From Gemella sp. GL1 (GTDB lineage: Bacteria > Bacillota > Bacilli > Staphylococcales > Gemellaceae), in the NCBI RefSeq assembly GCF_013415365.1, contig NZ_JACBYB010000011.1:1-64000 (forward strand): 64,000 nucleotides of DNA, in the 5' to 3' direction. A model generated the notes under the pieces. It did no database searches. It had not been told where the DNA came from and worked only from the letters and a program-made list of their open reading frames with translations. Positions 36,548 through 44,830 of the stretch are shown in pieces. A program made the translations under genes and the position numbers. Positions within the stretch are counted from its first letter, which is position 1. Each line of letters begins with the position of its first letter.

Positions 36548-37420
36548 ATGCTTGTATGGAAATCATTGACGAAAGTAGGCTTATCCCAATCTGAACAACT
36601 TGCGGAACTTATTAGAGAGGCGGATGCACTTGTAGTAGGTGTTGGAGCTGGAATGTCAGCTTCAGATGGTTTTACTTATATAGGAGCTCGTTTTGAAAAT
36701 ATGTTTTCGGATTTTATAAATAAATATAAATTTCTAGATATGTTACAAGCTAGTCTTTTTGATTTTGAAGATTGGCAAGAATATTGGGCTTTTCAAAGTA
36801 GATTCGTATTTTTAAACTATATCTCACAACCAGTAGGTAAGGGATATCTGGCTTTAAAATCAATTTTAAATCAAAAGCCATATCATATCATAACAACAAA
36901 TGCAGATAATGCTTTTGATATAGCTGATTATAATATGGAAAAAATTTTCCATATTCAAGGAAAATACTGCCTATGGCAATGTAGTGAATATTGTCACAAT
37001 CAAACCTATAGAGATGATAGAACTATATTGAAAATGCTGTTGAATCAAAAAAATATGAAGATTCCATGTGAACTAGTCCCCTTGTGTCCTAAGTGTAAAG
37101 CTCCATTTGAAATTAATAAACGTAATGAAGAAAGAGGAATGGTCGAAGATAGTAGTTTCTATGTAAAAAAGGAAAAATATGAAAAATTTTTAAGTAAGTA
37201 TGAGAATGGAAAAATTATGTATATAGATATTGGGGTAGGAAATACCACACCTCAATTTATAAAACACCCATTTTGGAAAAGGGTAGAAAAAAATCCGGAT
37301 GCACTATATGTTGTTTTAAATTATAAACATTATCGTATACCTACAAGTATTCGATCAAGGAGTGTAGAATTTACGGATAATATATCAGAATTAATTATTA
37401 AAACTAATAACTTATTATAA
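36548..37420 (+). CDS. Class M sirtuin (SirTM), protein ADP-ribosyltransferase
   Basis: This is a 290-residue sirtuin-fold protein with [12 protein letters not shown] (31-42), TTNADN (116-121) and HIQGKY (135-140). The catalytic His of deacetylase sirtuins is replaced by Q137. N118, Q137 and R192 fall at the numbers I recall from the characterised streptococcal SirTM. The cysteines CSEYC (145/149) and CPKC (180/183) form the zinc site. The ATG at 36548 has AAGGAG 9 bases upstream; the TTG at 36539 abuts it. SirTM modifies lipoylated GcvH-L rather than deacetylating. Confidence 0.95.
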   Translation: MLVWKSLTKVGLSQSEQLAELIREADALVVGVGAGMSASDGFTYIGARFENMFSDFINKYKFLDMLQASLFDFEDWQEYWAFQSRFVFLNYISQPVGKGYLALKSILNQKPYHIITTNADNAFDIADYNMEKIFHIQGKYCLWQCSEYCHNQTYRDDRTILKMLLNQKNMKIPCELVPLCPKCKAPFEINKRNEERGMVEDSSFYVKKEKYEKFLSKYENGKIMYIDIGVGNTTPQFIKHPFWKRVEKNPDALYVVLNYKHYRIPTSIRSRSVEFTDNISELIIKTNNLL

Positions 37421-37439
37421 ACTTAAGGAGAAATTATTT

Positions 37440-38459
37440 ATGTATCTTATTGAACCGATTAGAAAAGGAAAATATATAACAGATGGAGCTACAGCTTTAG
37501 CATTACAAGTGTATGTGCAACAAAATGTGTTTTTAGATGACGATATTTTATTTCCATATTACTGTGATCCTAAAGTAGAAATTGGTAAATATCAAAATGC
37601 AGTTATTGAAACAAATCAAGATTATCTGAAAGAACATAATATTCCAGTAGTTCGTCGTGATACTGGAGGAGGAGCTGTGTATGTAGATTCTGGAGCTGTA
37701 AATGTTTGTTATTTAATTAAAGATAATGGAATTTTTGGTGATTTTAAACGTGCTTATGAGCCAGTGGTTAGAGCTTTACACGAATTAGGTGCTAGGGGTG
37801 TAGAACATAGTGGAAGAAATGACTTACTTGTTGAAGGAAAAAAGGTATCTGGAGCAGCTATGACTATTAGTAATGGACGTGTTTACGGTGGATTTTCATT
37901 ACTTTTAGATGTTAATTTTGATGCTATGGAGAAAGTTTTAAATCCAAACCGTAAAAAGATTGAATCTAAAGGGATTAAATCTGTTCGTAGTCGCGTAGGA
38001 TCGCTTAGAGAGTATTTCTCATCAAAATATAAAAATATAACAACAGTAGAATTTAAAGATATTATGATTTGTAAATTACTTCAAATTGATAATATAAATC
38101 AAGCAAAACGTTATGAATTAACAGAAAAAGATTGGGAAGTTATTGACAAGTTAACAGAAGAAAAATACAAAAATTGGGAGTGGAATTATGGAAATTCACC
38201 TCAATACTTTTACCAACGAGATGGAAGATTTAGTGTGGGAACTATTGATATTCATTTAGATGTAAAAAAAGGGCGTATTAATGCATGTAGAATTTATGGA
38301 GATTTTTTTGGCCGAGAAAATATTGCTGATATCGAAAAAATTCTTATAGGTAGTAAGATGATTCAAGAAGAAATTTTTGAAAAACTTGATAATATAGATT
38401 TATCTCCATATTTTGGTACTATAACAGCTCAAGAATTAACTGATTTAATTTTCAGTTAA
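37440..38459 (+). CDS. lplA: Lipoate-protein ligase A
   Basis: This enzyme activates lipoate with ATP and transfers it to carrier proteins. It has RRDTGGGAVYVD (lipoyl-AMP loop), SGRNDLLVEGKKVSGAAM with the catalytic Lys, and a C-terminal domain with GDFFG. The 339 residues are typical. As the last gene of the SirTM operon it probably corresponds to LplA2 of S. aureus, which lipoylates GcvH-L in the cytoplasm. AAGGAG precedes the ATG. Confidence 0.95.
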   Translation: MYLIEPIRKGKYITDGATALALQVYVQQNVFLDDDILFPYYCDPKVEIGKYQNAVIETNQDYLKEHNIPVVRRDTGGGAVYVDSGAVNVCYLIKDNGIFGDFKRAYEPVVRALHELGARGVEHSGRNDLLVEGKKVSGAAMTISNGRVYGGFSLLLDVNFDAMEKVLNPNRKKIESKGIKSVRSRVGSLREYFSSKYKNITTVEFKDIMICKLLQIDNINQAKRYELTEKDWEVIDKLTEEKYKNWEWNYGNSPQYFYQRDGRFSVGTIDIHLDVKKGRINACRIYGDFFGRENIADIEKILIGSKMIQEEIFEKLDNIDLSPYFGTITAQELTDLIFS

Positions 38460-38469
38460 ATAATAAAAT

Positions 38470-38512
38470 TATAACGAAACAAGCACATCTCGATGAGATG
38501 TGCTTCGTTTAT
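38470..38512. terminator. Bidirectional terminator between lplA and metQ-like
   Basis: AGCACATCT / AGATGTGCT is extended by AACGAA / TTCGTT with a small bulge, with A and T runs on both sides. Confidence 0.85.
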
Positions 38513-38536
38513 ACTATTCAATTATGGGTTATTTTC

Positions 38537-39346
38537 TTAGAAAGCAGGAGTATTAACTGCTTTTTCTTTTAGTAAATTTTTAACAGATTCGCTAGTTAGA
38601 GCTTTTTGTAATGCTTTAACAGCATCAGAATCTTTGTTATCTTCACGTGCAGCTAATCCTAAAGCATAAACTGGATCTGGTGTTTCTTCTGCAAGAACAG
38701 CATCCTCTACTTTAGTATATTTTGTTGCTGAACTTGGATAGTCGAATACTAGATCAGCTTCTTGGTATTTTTGACCAATTGTTGCAAGAGAAGCAGGTTC
38801 GATATTAATATCTTTAACTTTAGTCACGTGTTGGTCAACTTCATCAGGCTTAATAGCAAGAACAGAAGAATCTTTTAATTTGATAAGTCCAGCTTTTTCT
38901 AATAATTTTAGTGAGCGTGCAAAATTGAATGGATCGTTTGGTACAGCAACTTTAGCCCCATCTTTTAAATCTTCAATTTTTTTCACATCTTTTCCATAGA
39001 ATGCTCCAAGGAAGTTATAAACTGGTTGAACGTGAACTAGGTTAGCATTCTTTCCTTTATTAAACCCTTCCATGAATGGTTTGTGTTGGAATAAGTTAGC
39101 ATCAACTTCTTTATTGAATAGTGCATCGTTAGGTGCAGTATAATCAGAAAATTGTTTTACCTCTAAAGTATATCCATCTTTTTCTAATTCTTTTTTAGCA
39201 ACTTCTACGATCTCATCAACAGCAGAAATTTTAGCTACAGATAATTTAATAACTTTATCGTTTGCTGAAGCAACAGGAGTAGTTAATCCAGTTGCTACTA
39301 AAGCTAATGTTGCAGCTGCAACGAATGATTTAAATAGTTTTTTCAT
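38537..39346 (-). CDS. metQ: MetQ/NlpA-family substrate-binding protein without lipobox
   Basis: This is the extracytoplasmic binding protein of a methionine-type ABC importer, 269 residues. The family features KLSVAKISAVDEIVEVAKK, ANLFQHKPFME and VAVPNDPFNFARSL are clear. The signal peptide (1-28) ends in a signal-peptidase-I-like VASA-ND site. There is no cysteine in the entire protein, so it cannot be a lipoprotein as other Gram-positive MetQ proteins are. It is the third gene of the minus-strand operon. Methionine is the likely ligand but is not proven by sequence. Confidence 0.9.
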   Translation of the reverse strand: MKKLFKSFVAAATLALVATGLTTPVASANDKVIKLSVAKISAVDEIVEVAKKELEKDGYTLEVKQFSDYTAPNDALFNKEVDANLFQHKPFMEGFNKGKNANLVHVQPVYNFLGAFYGKDVKKIEDLKDGAKVAVPNDPFNFARSLKLLEKAGLIKLKDSSVLAIKPDEVDQHVTKVKDINIEPASLATIGQKYQEADLVFDYPSSATKYTKVEDAVLAEETPDPVYALGLAAREDNKDSDAVKALQKALTSESVKNLLKEKAVNTPAF

Positions 39347-39377
39347 TATGATATATTCTCCTTAAATATAAACCTTA

Positions 39378-40040
39378 TTATCTTTTGTTTACCCTGTTTG
39401 CGAAGAAATAACCAATATTTTGAATAATATAAACATAGACAATAAATATAAGTGCTAGTAAATACATAACATCATAGTCGTATTCTTGATAACCATAAGT
39501 ATAAGCAAAATCACCTAAACCACCGGCTCCAATAACTCCCATTACGGTAGAGTAAGAAAGCAGACTTATTGTTACTGATGTAAATGATAAAATTAAATCA
39601 ACCTTAATAGAGGGTAATAAAAAATATCTTATCATTTGAAATTTTGTAGTTCCCATAGAAATAGCTCTATCAATAATCTTATCTGGAACATTTAATAATG
39701 CCTGTTCAACAAAACGACTATATAGACTAACAGAAACTAATGTTAAGGGTAAAACTGCAGGTAAATTACCAAAACCAGTACCAAATATAAATCTATTTAC
39801 GGGTATAATCATAAGTATGAAGATTAAGTAAGGAATACTTCTTACTGTATTTAGAATTATACTTAAAATTTGGTATGCTAAGGGGTTTTCTAGTAAATAT
39901 TTATTTCTAAATGAAAATAGTAAAAATCCACAAGGAATAGCAATAAGCAAACATAGTATTAGAGATGCGAAAACCATAAAATTAGTTTCCCAGAAAGCTT
40001 CCCATATTAGTTTATAATACTTTTCAAACATATTAATCAT
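39378..40040 (-). CDS. metI: MetI-like ABC permease
   Basis: This 220-residue permease has five to six membrane helices and the BPD-type EAA loop (ERAISMGTTKFQ variant RAISMGTTKFQMIRYFLLP). It pairs with the MetQ-like binding protein and the ATPase in a methionine-uptake-type transporter. The ATG at 40040 overlaps the ATPase gene by 8 bases, indicating translational coupling. Confidence 0.88.
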   Translation of the reverse strand: MINMFEKYYKLIWEAFWETNFMVFASLILCLLIAIPCGFLLFSFRNKYLLENPLAYQILSIILNTVRSIPYLIFILMIIPVNRFIFGTGFGNLPAVLPLTLVSVSLYSRFVEQALLNVPDKIIDRAISMGTTKFQMIRYFLLPSIKVDLILSFTSVTISLLSYSTVMGVIGAGGLGDFAYTYGYQEYDYDVMYLLALIFIVYVYIIQNIGYFFANRVNKR

Positions 40041-40767
40041 TTGTTAAAAATTCCTTTACGTGATTAAAATAATCTTGCTTATAGTTACTTGATAAAGATT
40101 TTTTAGGGGTAATCACTTCTTTTATTTGTGAATCTCCAAGTATAATAACCTTATCACAGAAATTTTTTAAAATACTTAAGTTATGAGAAATAACAACGAG
40201 TGATATATTAGTTGTATCTCTTAATTTTAAAAGTAAGTTAAATATTTCTTGTTCACTATTTACATCAAGTGCAGAACTTATCTCGTCACATAATAGAACC
40301 TTAGGATTCTGTAAGATAGACATAGCTATTGCGACTTTCTGTTGTTGACCTCCTGAAAGATTTCGACAAATTTCCTTTTTTAAATGAAAAATATTCATGA
40401 AACTTAAGATTTCATCAATTTTCTTTTCATCAATTTTTTCTCCGTTAAGCTTAAAGATAAGTGATAAATGATAGTAGACAGATTCTCCTTCTAGTAAGTT
40501 ACTATTTTGAAAAATATAAGAAATAGATTTTCTCATTTTTCTTAATTCGTCATCATTCATTTTTGTAATATCTTTACTATCAATAAGTATTTGTCCTGAA
40601 TCAAAAGAAATTAAGCCATTCAACATTTTTAAAATTGTTGATTTACCAGATCCGTTAGGGCCGATAAGACCGATAATTTCTTTTTCTTTAACTTGAAAAG
40701 AAATATTATTCAATTTGAAATTAGAATTTTTATATTGCTTAGCAATATTATTTACTTGAATTACCAT
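40033..40767 (-). CDS. metN: MetN-like ABC ATPase lacking the C-terminal NIL domain
   Basis: This is a 244-residue ATPase with Walker A GLIGPNGSGKST, signature LSGGQQQK, Walker B VLLCDE and the switch His in VISHN. It is the energy-coupling subunit of the adjacent transporter. Typical MetN is about 340 residues with a C-terminal regulatory NIL/ACT-like domain that gives transinhibition; this protein ends right after the ATPase domain. A GGAG-like site precedes the start. It is the first gene of the operon. Confidence 0.85.
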   Translation of the reverse strand: MVIQVNNIAKQYKNSNFKLNNISFQVKEKEIIGLIGPNGSGKSTILKMLNGLISFDSGQILIDSKDITKMNDDELRKMRKSISYIFQNSNLLEGESVYYHLSLIFKLNGEKIDEKKIDEILSFMNIFHLKKEICRNLSGGQQQKVAIAMSILQNPKVLLCDEISSALDVNSEQEIFNLLLKLRDTTNISLVVISHNLSILKNFCDKVIILGDSQIKEVITPKKSLSSNYKQDYFNHVKEFLTND

Positions 40768-40940
40768 TGTTTTCCTCCCAAAAATAATATAACATTTTTC
40801 ATATTAAATTTCAAGACTTTTTATTGTTGTTTTATTAGATTTATATACATATATATATTTAATTAGATAGCGAGGGAATAGAATTTTCAAATCTGTTTCT
40901 TATCACCACAAACATCTGTACTAATCCTTTCAATATATAG

Positions 40941-40952
40941 GAAAACGTTTGA
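40941..40952 (+). promoter_or_regulatory. LacI-family operator candidate
   Basis: GAAAACGTTTGA contains the palindrome AAACGTTT with the central CG typical of LacI-family sites. It lies upstream of the LacI-type gene and between two divergent operons. Confidence 0.55.
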
Positions 40953-40967
40953 ATAAATAGAATTAAA

Positions 40968-40996
40968 TTTACAAATTGCTATAAATTCAGTATAAT
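40968..40996 (+). promoter_or_regulatory. Promoter of the LacI-family gene
   Basis: TTTACA (40968-40973), 17 bases, TATAAT (40991-40996). Confidence 0.75.
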
Positions 40997-41027
40997 TAAT
41001 GTATGATATTGGTAAAGGATGCAAATT

Positions 41028-42035
41028 ATGAAAAAAATAACAATTGTAGATATCGCTCGCTTAGCAGGGGTAGGAACTACAACAGTATCTAGATATTTTA
41101 ATAATGGTAAATTGAAAGAAGAAACAAAAAAAAAAATTAAAAAAGTAGTAGAAAAGTATAATTATAGTCCGAATACTTTTGCAAAAGCTTTAAAAAGTAA
41201 TGAGAGTAGGATAATTGGGGTCATAGTGCCAACTTTGTCATCATTTGTATCCAGTAGAACTTTAATGTATGTTGATCAAAAATTAAAAGAAAATAATTAT
41301 GAAACATTAATAATGAATTCTAATTTTAGTTCGAAATTGCAGTTAGAGTATTTAAAAAAATTAGCAAGAATGAATGTAGATGGTATAATTTTACTACCAA
41401 CAATAATGGATAAAAATTTTGAAGCTACAATAAAATCAATAGATATACCTGTTGTTATTTTAGGACAAGAAGGTGAATATACTTATAGTGTAGAATATAA
41501 TGATTTTCATGCGGGAAGAGATATTGCTAATTTTGTAATGGCTTCGGGGCATAGAGATATTGTTTATTTAGGTGTAGATGAAAAAGATATAGCTGTGGGG
41601 ACATATAGAAAGATGGGAATAGTTCAAACATTAGGAAAGTATGGAATTATTCCTAAAGAAATTATTACAACTTTTGATCAAAATTATTCCTATGAAAAGG
41701 TAATTGAAAATATAAAGTTTTTTAAAGATTCTACTTGTTTAATCTGTGCTACTGATAATATAGCCTACGGAGCTATAAGAGCATTAGAGAAAAACAATTT
41801 AATAGTTGGAGAAAACTACTCGGTAGCAGCTTTTGGAAATTATGAATCATCTGTATTATTGAAATCACCTTTAACTACAATAGAGTTCAATATAAAAGAA
41901 GCAGCTGAAAAAACGGTAGATATTATTTTACAAACTATAAAAGGGGAAGAAGCTACGATAAAAACCTTGATAGGTTATGAATTGAAGATTAGAGATAGTG
42001 TACTAGACATAGGTTTTAAAGATATAGAAGATTAG
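41028..42035 (+). CDS. LacI-family transcriptional regulator
   Basis: The 335-residue protein has an N-terminal helix-turn-helix (TIVDIARLAGVGTTTVSRYFN, first 25 residues), a hinge helix (SPNTFAKALKS) and a periplasmic-binding-protein-like effector domain. Its sugar effector cannot be read from sequence, and no sugar genes adjoin it. The ATG at 41028 has AAAGG 9 bases upstream; an ATG at 41019 directly abuts that site. An AAACGTTT palindrome upstream suggests autoregulation. It could also act on the divergent transporter operon. Confidence 0.92.
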   Translation: MKKITIVDIARLAGVGTTTVSRYFNNGKLKEETKKKIKKVVEKYNYSPNTFAKALKSNESRIIGVIVPTLSSFVSSRTLMYVDQKLKENNYETLIMNSNFSSKLQLEYLKKLARMNVDGIILLPTIMDKNFEATIKSIDIPVVILGQEGEYTYSVEYNDFHAGRDIANFVMASGHRDIVYLGVDEKDIAVGTYRKMGIVQTLGKYGIIPKEIITTFDQNYSYEKVIENIKFFKDSTCLICATDNIAYGAIRALEKNNLIVGENYSVAAFGNYESSVLLKSPLTTIEFNIKEAAEKTVDIILQTIKGEEATIKTLIGYELKIRDSVLDIGFKDIED

Positions 42036-42056
42036 GATATGCCTAATCTTTTTCTA
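42028..42056 (+). terminator. Terminator of the LacI-family gene
   Basis: AAGATTAGG / CCTAATCTT overlaps the stop codon and is followed by Ts. Confidence 0.8.
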
Positions 42057-42095
42057 TAGAACATAATAAAATGTAATTTATATTAGGAGATTTAT

Positions 42096-42572
42096 ATGAA
42101 AATAAGTATAGTTTGTATAGGTAAAATTAAAGAAAAATTTTATAAAGATGCAATTAATGAGTATTTAAAAAGGTTATCTGCATATACGAAATTAAATATA
42201 ATAGAATTAAATGATGAAAAAGTAAAAAATGAAAATGAATCAGAAATAAAACTTGCTATGGATAAAGAAGGGAAAAATATTTTATCAAAAATAAAAGATG
42301 GACAATTCTTAGTAACACTAGAGATATTAGGAAATAATTTTTCAAGTGAAGAATTGGCATCTAAAATAAATTTTCTAGCATTGCAAGGAAGTAGTGATAT
42401 AGTATTTGTCATTGGAGGTTCTTATGGATTATCTGATGAAGTTAAGAGCAGAAGTGATTTTGCTCTATCGTTTAGTAGAATGACATTCCCTCATCAGCTT
42501 ATGAGAGTTGTTTTAGTGGAACAGATTTATAGAGCGTTTAAAATAATAAAGAAAGAACCATATCACAAATAG
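42096..42572 (+). CDS. rlmH: 23S rRNA (pseudouridine-1915-N3)-methyltransferase
   Basis: RlmH methylates pseudouridine 1915 in helix 69. FVIGGSYGLSDEV is the SPOUT SAM-knot motif, and the C-terminus FPHQLMRVVLVEQIYRAFKI...PYHK is highly conserved. The 158 residues fit exactly. In Staphylococcus the last codons of this gene are the SCCmec attachment site (orfX). The corresponding 3' end here (CATATCACAAATAG) is similar, but no inserted element follows. Confidence 0.96.
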   Translation: MKISIVCIGKIKEKFYKDAINEYLKRLSAYTKLNIIELNDEKVKNENESEIKLAMDKEGKNILSKIKDGQFLVTLEILGNNFSSEELASKINFLALQGSSDIVFVIGGSYGLSDEVKSRSDFALSFSRMTFPHQLMRVVLVEQIYRAFKIIKKEPYHK

Positions 42573-42582
42573 GTAACATAAT

Positions 42583-43335
42583 ATGATAGTAACAACTAAT
42601 GTAAATAAAAGAAAAGCCAATAATGAACTGGAAGAAGAGGCTATAAAGGTAGCAAAATATTTTAATTGCCAATATATTGATAGAGGAAGATTAACGGTTA
42701 AAGAGTTAATTGGAAAATTTGGAGAATGTATAATTATATATAAGCAAAAGACAGTATATATTAATAAAAACTTTGAAGAGTTATACTTTCATCTAGATAC
42801 TGCTATGCTTAGAATAAAAAATAAATGTGTGCCGCTTCTAAAAATAATAGAAGGAAGAGAGCAAAGTATTTTGGATATGACTATGGGTCTTGCAAGAGAT
42901 AGTATAACATTGTCTTATTTTGGTCATAAAGTAGAGGCTTTGGAAGATAATAAAATAATTCATTATATTGTATCCAATGGTTTAAAAAAATTTGATTCAG
43001 GTAAAAGTGATATTAATGAAGCTATGAGAAGAATTAAAACTTATAATATTAATAGTTTAGATTTTTTAAAAAAGCAAGAATCAAAATCAATAGATTACAT
43101 ATATTTGGATCCAATGTTTATTTATAAAATAAAAGACTCTAGTAATATATCCATATTTGATAGTTTAGCTTGTCAAGATTCTATAAATGATGATTTAATG
43201 AATGAAATGACAAGGGTAGCTAAAAAAAAGATTATTCTCAAAGCTCATAAATTAGATCCAATATTTGAAAAATACAATTTCAATATAATAGAGAGAGTTG
43301 GGGCTAAATTTTTTTATGGTTATATAGGCTTATGA
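42583..43335 (+). CDS. RsmJ-like class I SAM-dependent methyltransferase
   Basis: This 250-residue protein has the SAM loop ILDMTMGLARDSITLSYFGHKVEALEDN, which resembles the RsmJ (16S m2G1516) family and Bacillus YpiP. An acidic DYIYLDPMF replaces the usual DPPY-type motif. Its substrate is unproven; rRNA is likely. It follows rlmH by 10 bases. A 9-bp inverted repeat (43330-43338 with 43348-43356) spans the stop codon. Confidence 0.8.
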   Translation: MIVTTNVNKRKANNELEEEAIKVAKYFNCQYIDRGRLTVKELIGKFGECIIIYKQKTVYINKNFEELYFHLDTAMLRIKNKCVPLLKIIEGREQSILDMTMGLARDSITLSYFGHKVEALEDNKIIHYIVSNGLKKFDSGKSDINEAMRRIKTYNINSLDFLKKQESKSIDYIYLDPMFIYKIKDSSNISIFDSLACQDSINDDLMNEMTRVAKKKIILKAHKLDPIFEKYNFNIIERVGAKFFYGYIGL

Positions 43336-43428
43336 TTAGTTGATGATTAATCATAACTACTGATAAATTAGAATGATAATCTAGTGGTAAGTTATAATAT
43401 AATTACGAATACGATAAGGAGAATATAG

Positions 43429-44109
43429 ATGAAATATAAGTATCTATTATTTGATTTAGATAACACACTTTTTGATTTTGATAAATCTCAAGATAGAGCA
43501 GTTAGAGAATTGTTAAGAGATCAAGGTATAAAGAATATAGAAAAATATTTAGATAAATATATAGAGATAAATAAAGCATTATGGATTTCTTTTGAAAAAG
43601 GAGAAATAAGCAGAGAATATTTAGTTAATAATCGTTTCAAATTATTATTTAGTAACTTTGGAATAGATGTTGATGGAAATCTTTTAGCCAAAAAATATGA
43701 AGAAATATTATCTAAAAAATCTTATACTTATGATGGGGTAAATAGTTTATTGGAAAAATTAAAAGAAAGAGGATATCAGATTTTTGCTGCAACAAATGGA
43801 CTATCTGTAATACAAAGAGGAAGACTTGCTAATGCAAGTTTTACTAAATATTTAGATGATATTTTTATTTCGGAGGAAATAGGCTATCAGAAACCAGAAA
43901 ATGAGTTTTTTGAATATATATATAATAAAATAGGCGGAGTAAAAGATGAATACCTTATGATTGGAGATACACTATATTCGGATATAAAAGGCGCAAATGA
44001 TTTTGGGATAGATAGTGTGTGGTGTAACTATAAGAATATAGGTAAAGTTGATGTTTATGCAAATTATATAGTGAAAAATTTAAAGGAACTGGAGAAAATA
44101 CTGTGTTAA
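43429..44109 (+). CDS. YjjG/YfnB-type HAD nucleotidase
   Basis: This is a HAD-superfamily hydrolase of 226 residues with FDLDNTLFDF (motif I), AATNG (motif II), K in EEIGYQKPENEFF (motif III) and IGDTLYSDIKGA (motif IV). The YjjG group dephosphorylates pyrimidine nucleotides including non-canonical ones. AGGAG precedes the ATG. It overlaps the VanZ-like gene by 7 bases. Confidence 0.88.
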   Translation: MKYKYLLFDLDNTLFDFDKSQDRAVRELLRDQGIKNIEKYLDKYIEINKALWISFEKGEISREYLVNNRFKLLFSNFGIDVDGNLLAKKYEEILSKKSYTYDGVNSLLEKLKERGYQIFAATNGLSVIQRGRLANASFTKYLDDIFISEEIGYQKPENEFFEYIYNKIGGVKDEYLMIGDTLYSDIKGANDFGIDSVWCNYKNIGKVDVYANYIVKNLKELEKILC

Positions 44110-44480
44110 AAATTTTATTTAATAGAAAGTTTTCTTTAATTATGGTTATTTTTTTAATGGGAACTATATTTTATTTTTCCCATCAAATTGGATATGAATC
44201 TAATCAATTATCCAATAATGTACTAATAAGGAAATTAGCACATATCACAGAATACGCAGTTCTAGGATTTTTTGTATATATCCATTTATTAAATTGCAAA
44301 ATAAATAGGGTAAATTTAGTTGCAGGTGCAGTTTCTATTGTATATGCAGCAAGTGATGAATATCACCAAACATTTATAGAGGGTAGAAGTGGTAATATTA
44401 TAGATATTTTTATAGATGCTATAGGGGTGATGATAGGAATAGGTATTGCAAGTTACTTTGTGGAAAAAATTGTTATATAA
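44103..44480 (+). CDS. VanZ-like membrane protein
   Basis: This 125-residue protein has four membrane helices and the VanZ signature: RKLAHITEYAVLGFF and SDEYHQTFIEGRSGNIIDIFIDAIG. VanZ-family proteins affect glycopeptide susceptibility in some hosts, but most chromosomal members have unknown roles. GTG 44103 overlaps the preceding stop codon. Confidence 0.88.
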   Translation: MLKILFNRKFSLIMVIFLMGTIFYFSHQIGYESNQLSNNVLIRKLAHITEYAVLGFFVYIHLLNCKINRVNLVAGAVSIVYAASDEYHQTFIEGRSGNIIDIFIDAIGVMIGIGIASYFVEKIVI

Positions 44481-44546
44481 TATAATAACTTGCTTTTTAT
44501 CTATAAATCATATAATATTATGTATAAGCGTTTAGGAGGTGTAGAA

Positions 44547-44822
44547 ATGGAGTTTGATTATCCAATTGATTATACTTTGTATAATGTTGAAGAGATAACT
44601 TTGATAATAAAATTCTTAGACACTATAGAAAATTGTTATAAGAAAGGTGTGAATTTAGAAGAATATAAATCTTTATATAGAGAATTCAAAACTATAGTTA
44701 TATCAAAATCTGAGGAGAATAATATTTTTAGGACATATAAGGAAGTTACGGGTTATGATGGTTACTTAACAACAAAAGCAATGAGAAATAACGAAAAAAT
44801 TATTAAATTGAAATTAAATTAG
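44547..44822 (+). CDS. UPF0223 family protein
   Basis: This 91-residue cytoplasmic protein matches UPF0223 (YktA). YPIDYTLYNVEEI at the start, FKTIVISKSEENNIFRTYKEVTGYDGYLTTK later are characteristic. Its function is unknown. The ATG at 44547 lies 7 bases after AGGAGG (44534-44539); an upstream in-frame extension is not used. Confidence 0.88.
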   Translation: MEFDYPIDYTLYNVEEITLIIKFLDTIENCYKKGVNLEEYKSLYREFKTIVISKSEENNIFRTYKEVTGYDGYLTTKAMRNNEKIIKLKLN

Positions 44823-44830
44823 GAGGAATT

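Noticed and set aside
43330-43356. Inverted repeat behind the RsmJ-like gene as a terminator
   Set aside because: The arms are only 9 bp, AT-rich, and lack a T-run; it could be an operator but nothing supports that.
44103-44480. VanZ-like gene as evidence of a glycopeptide-resistance cluster
   Set aside because: No vanHAX-type genes nearby; VanZ-domain proteins are widespread in chromosomes.
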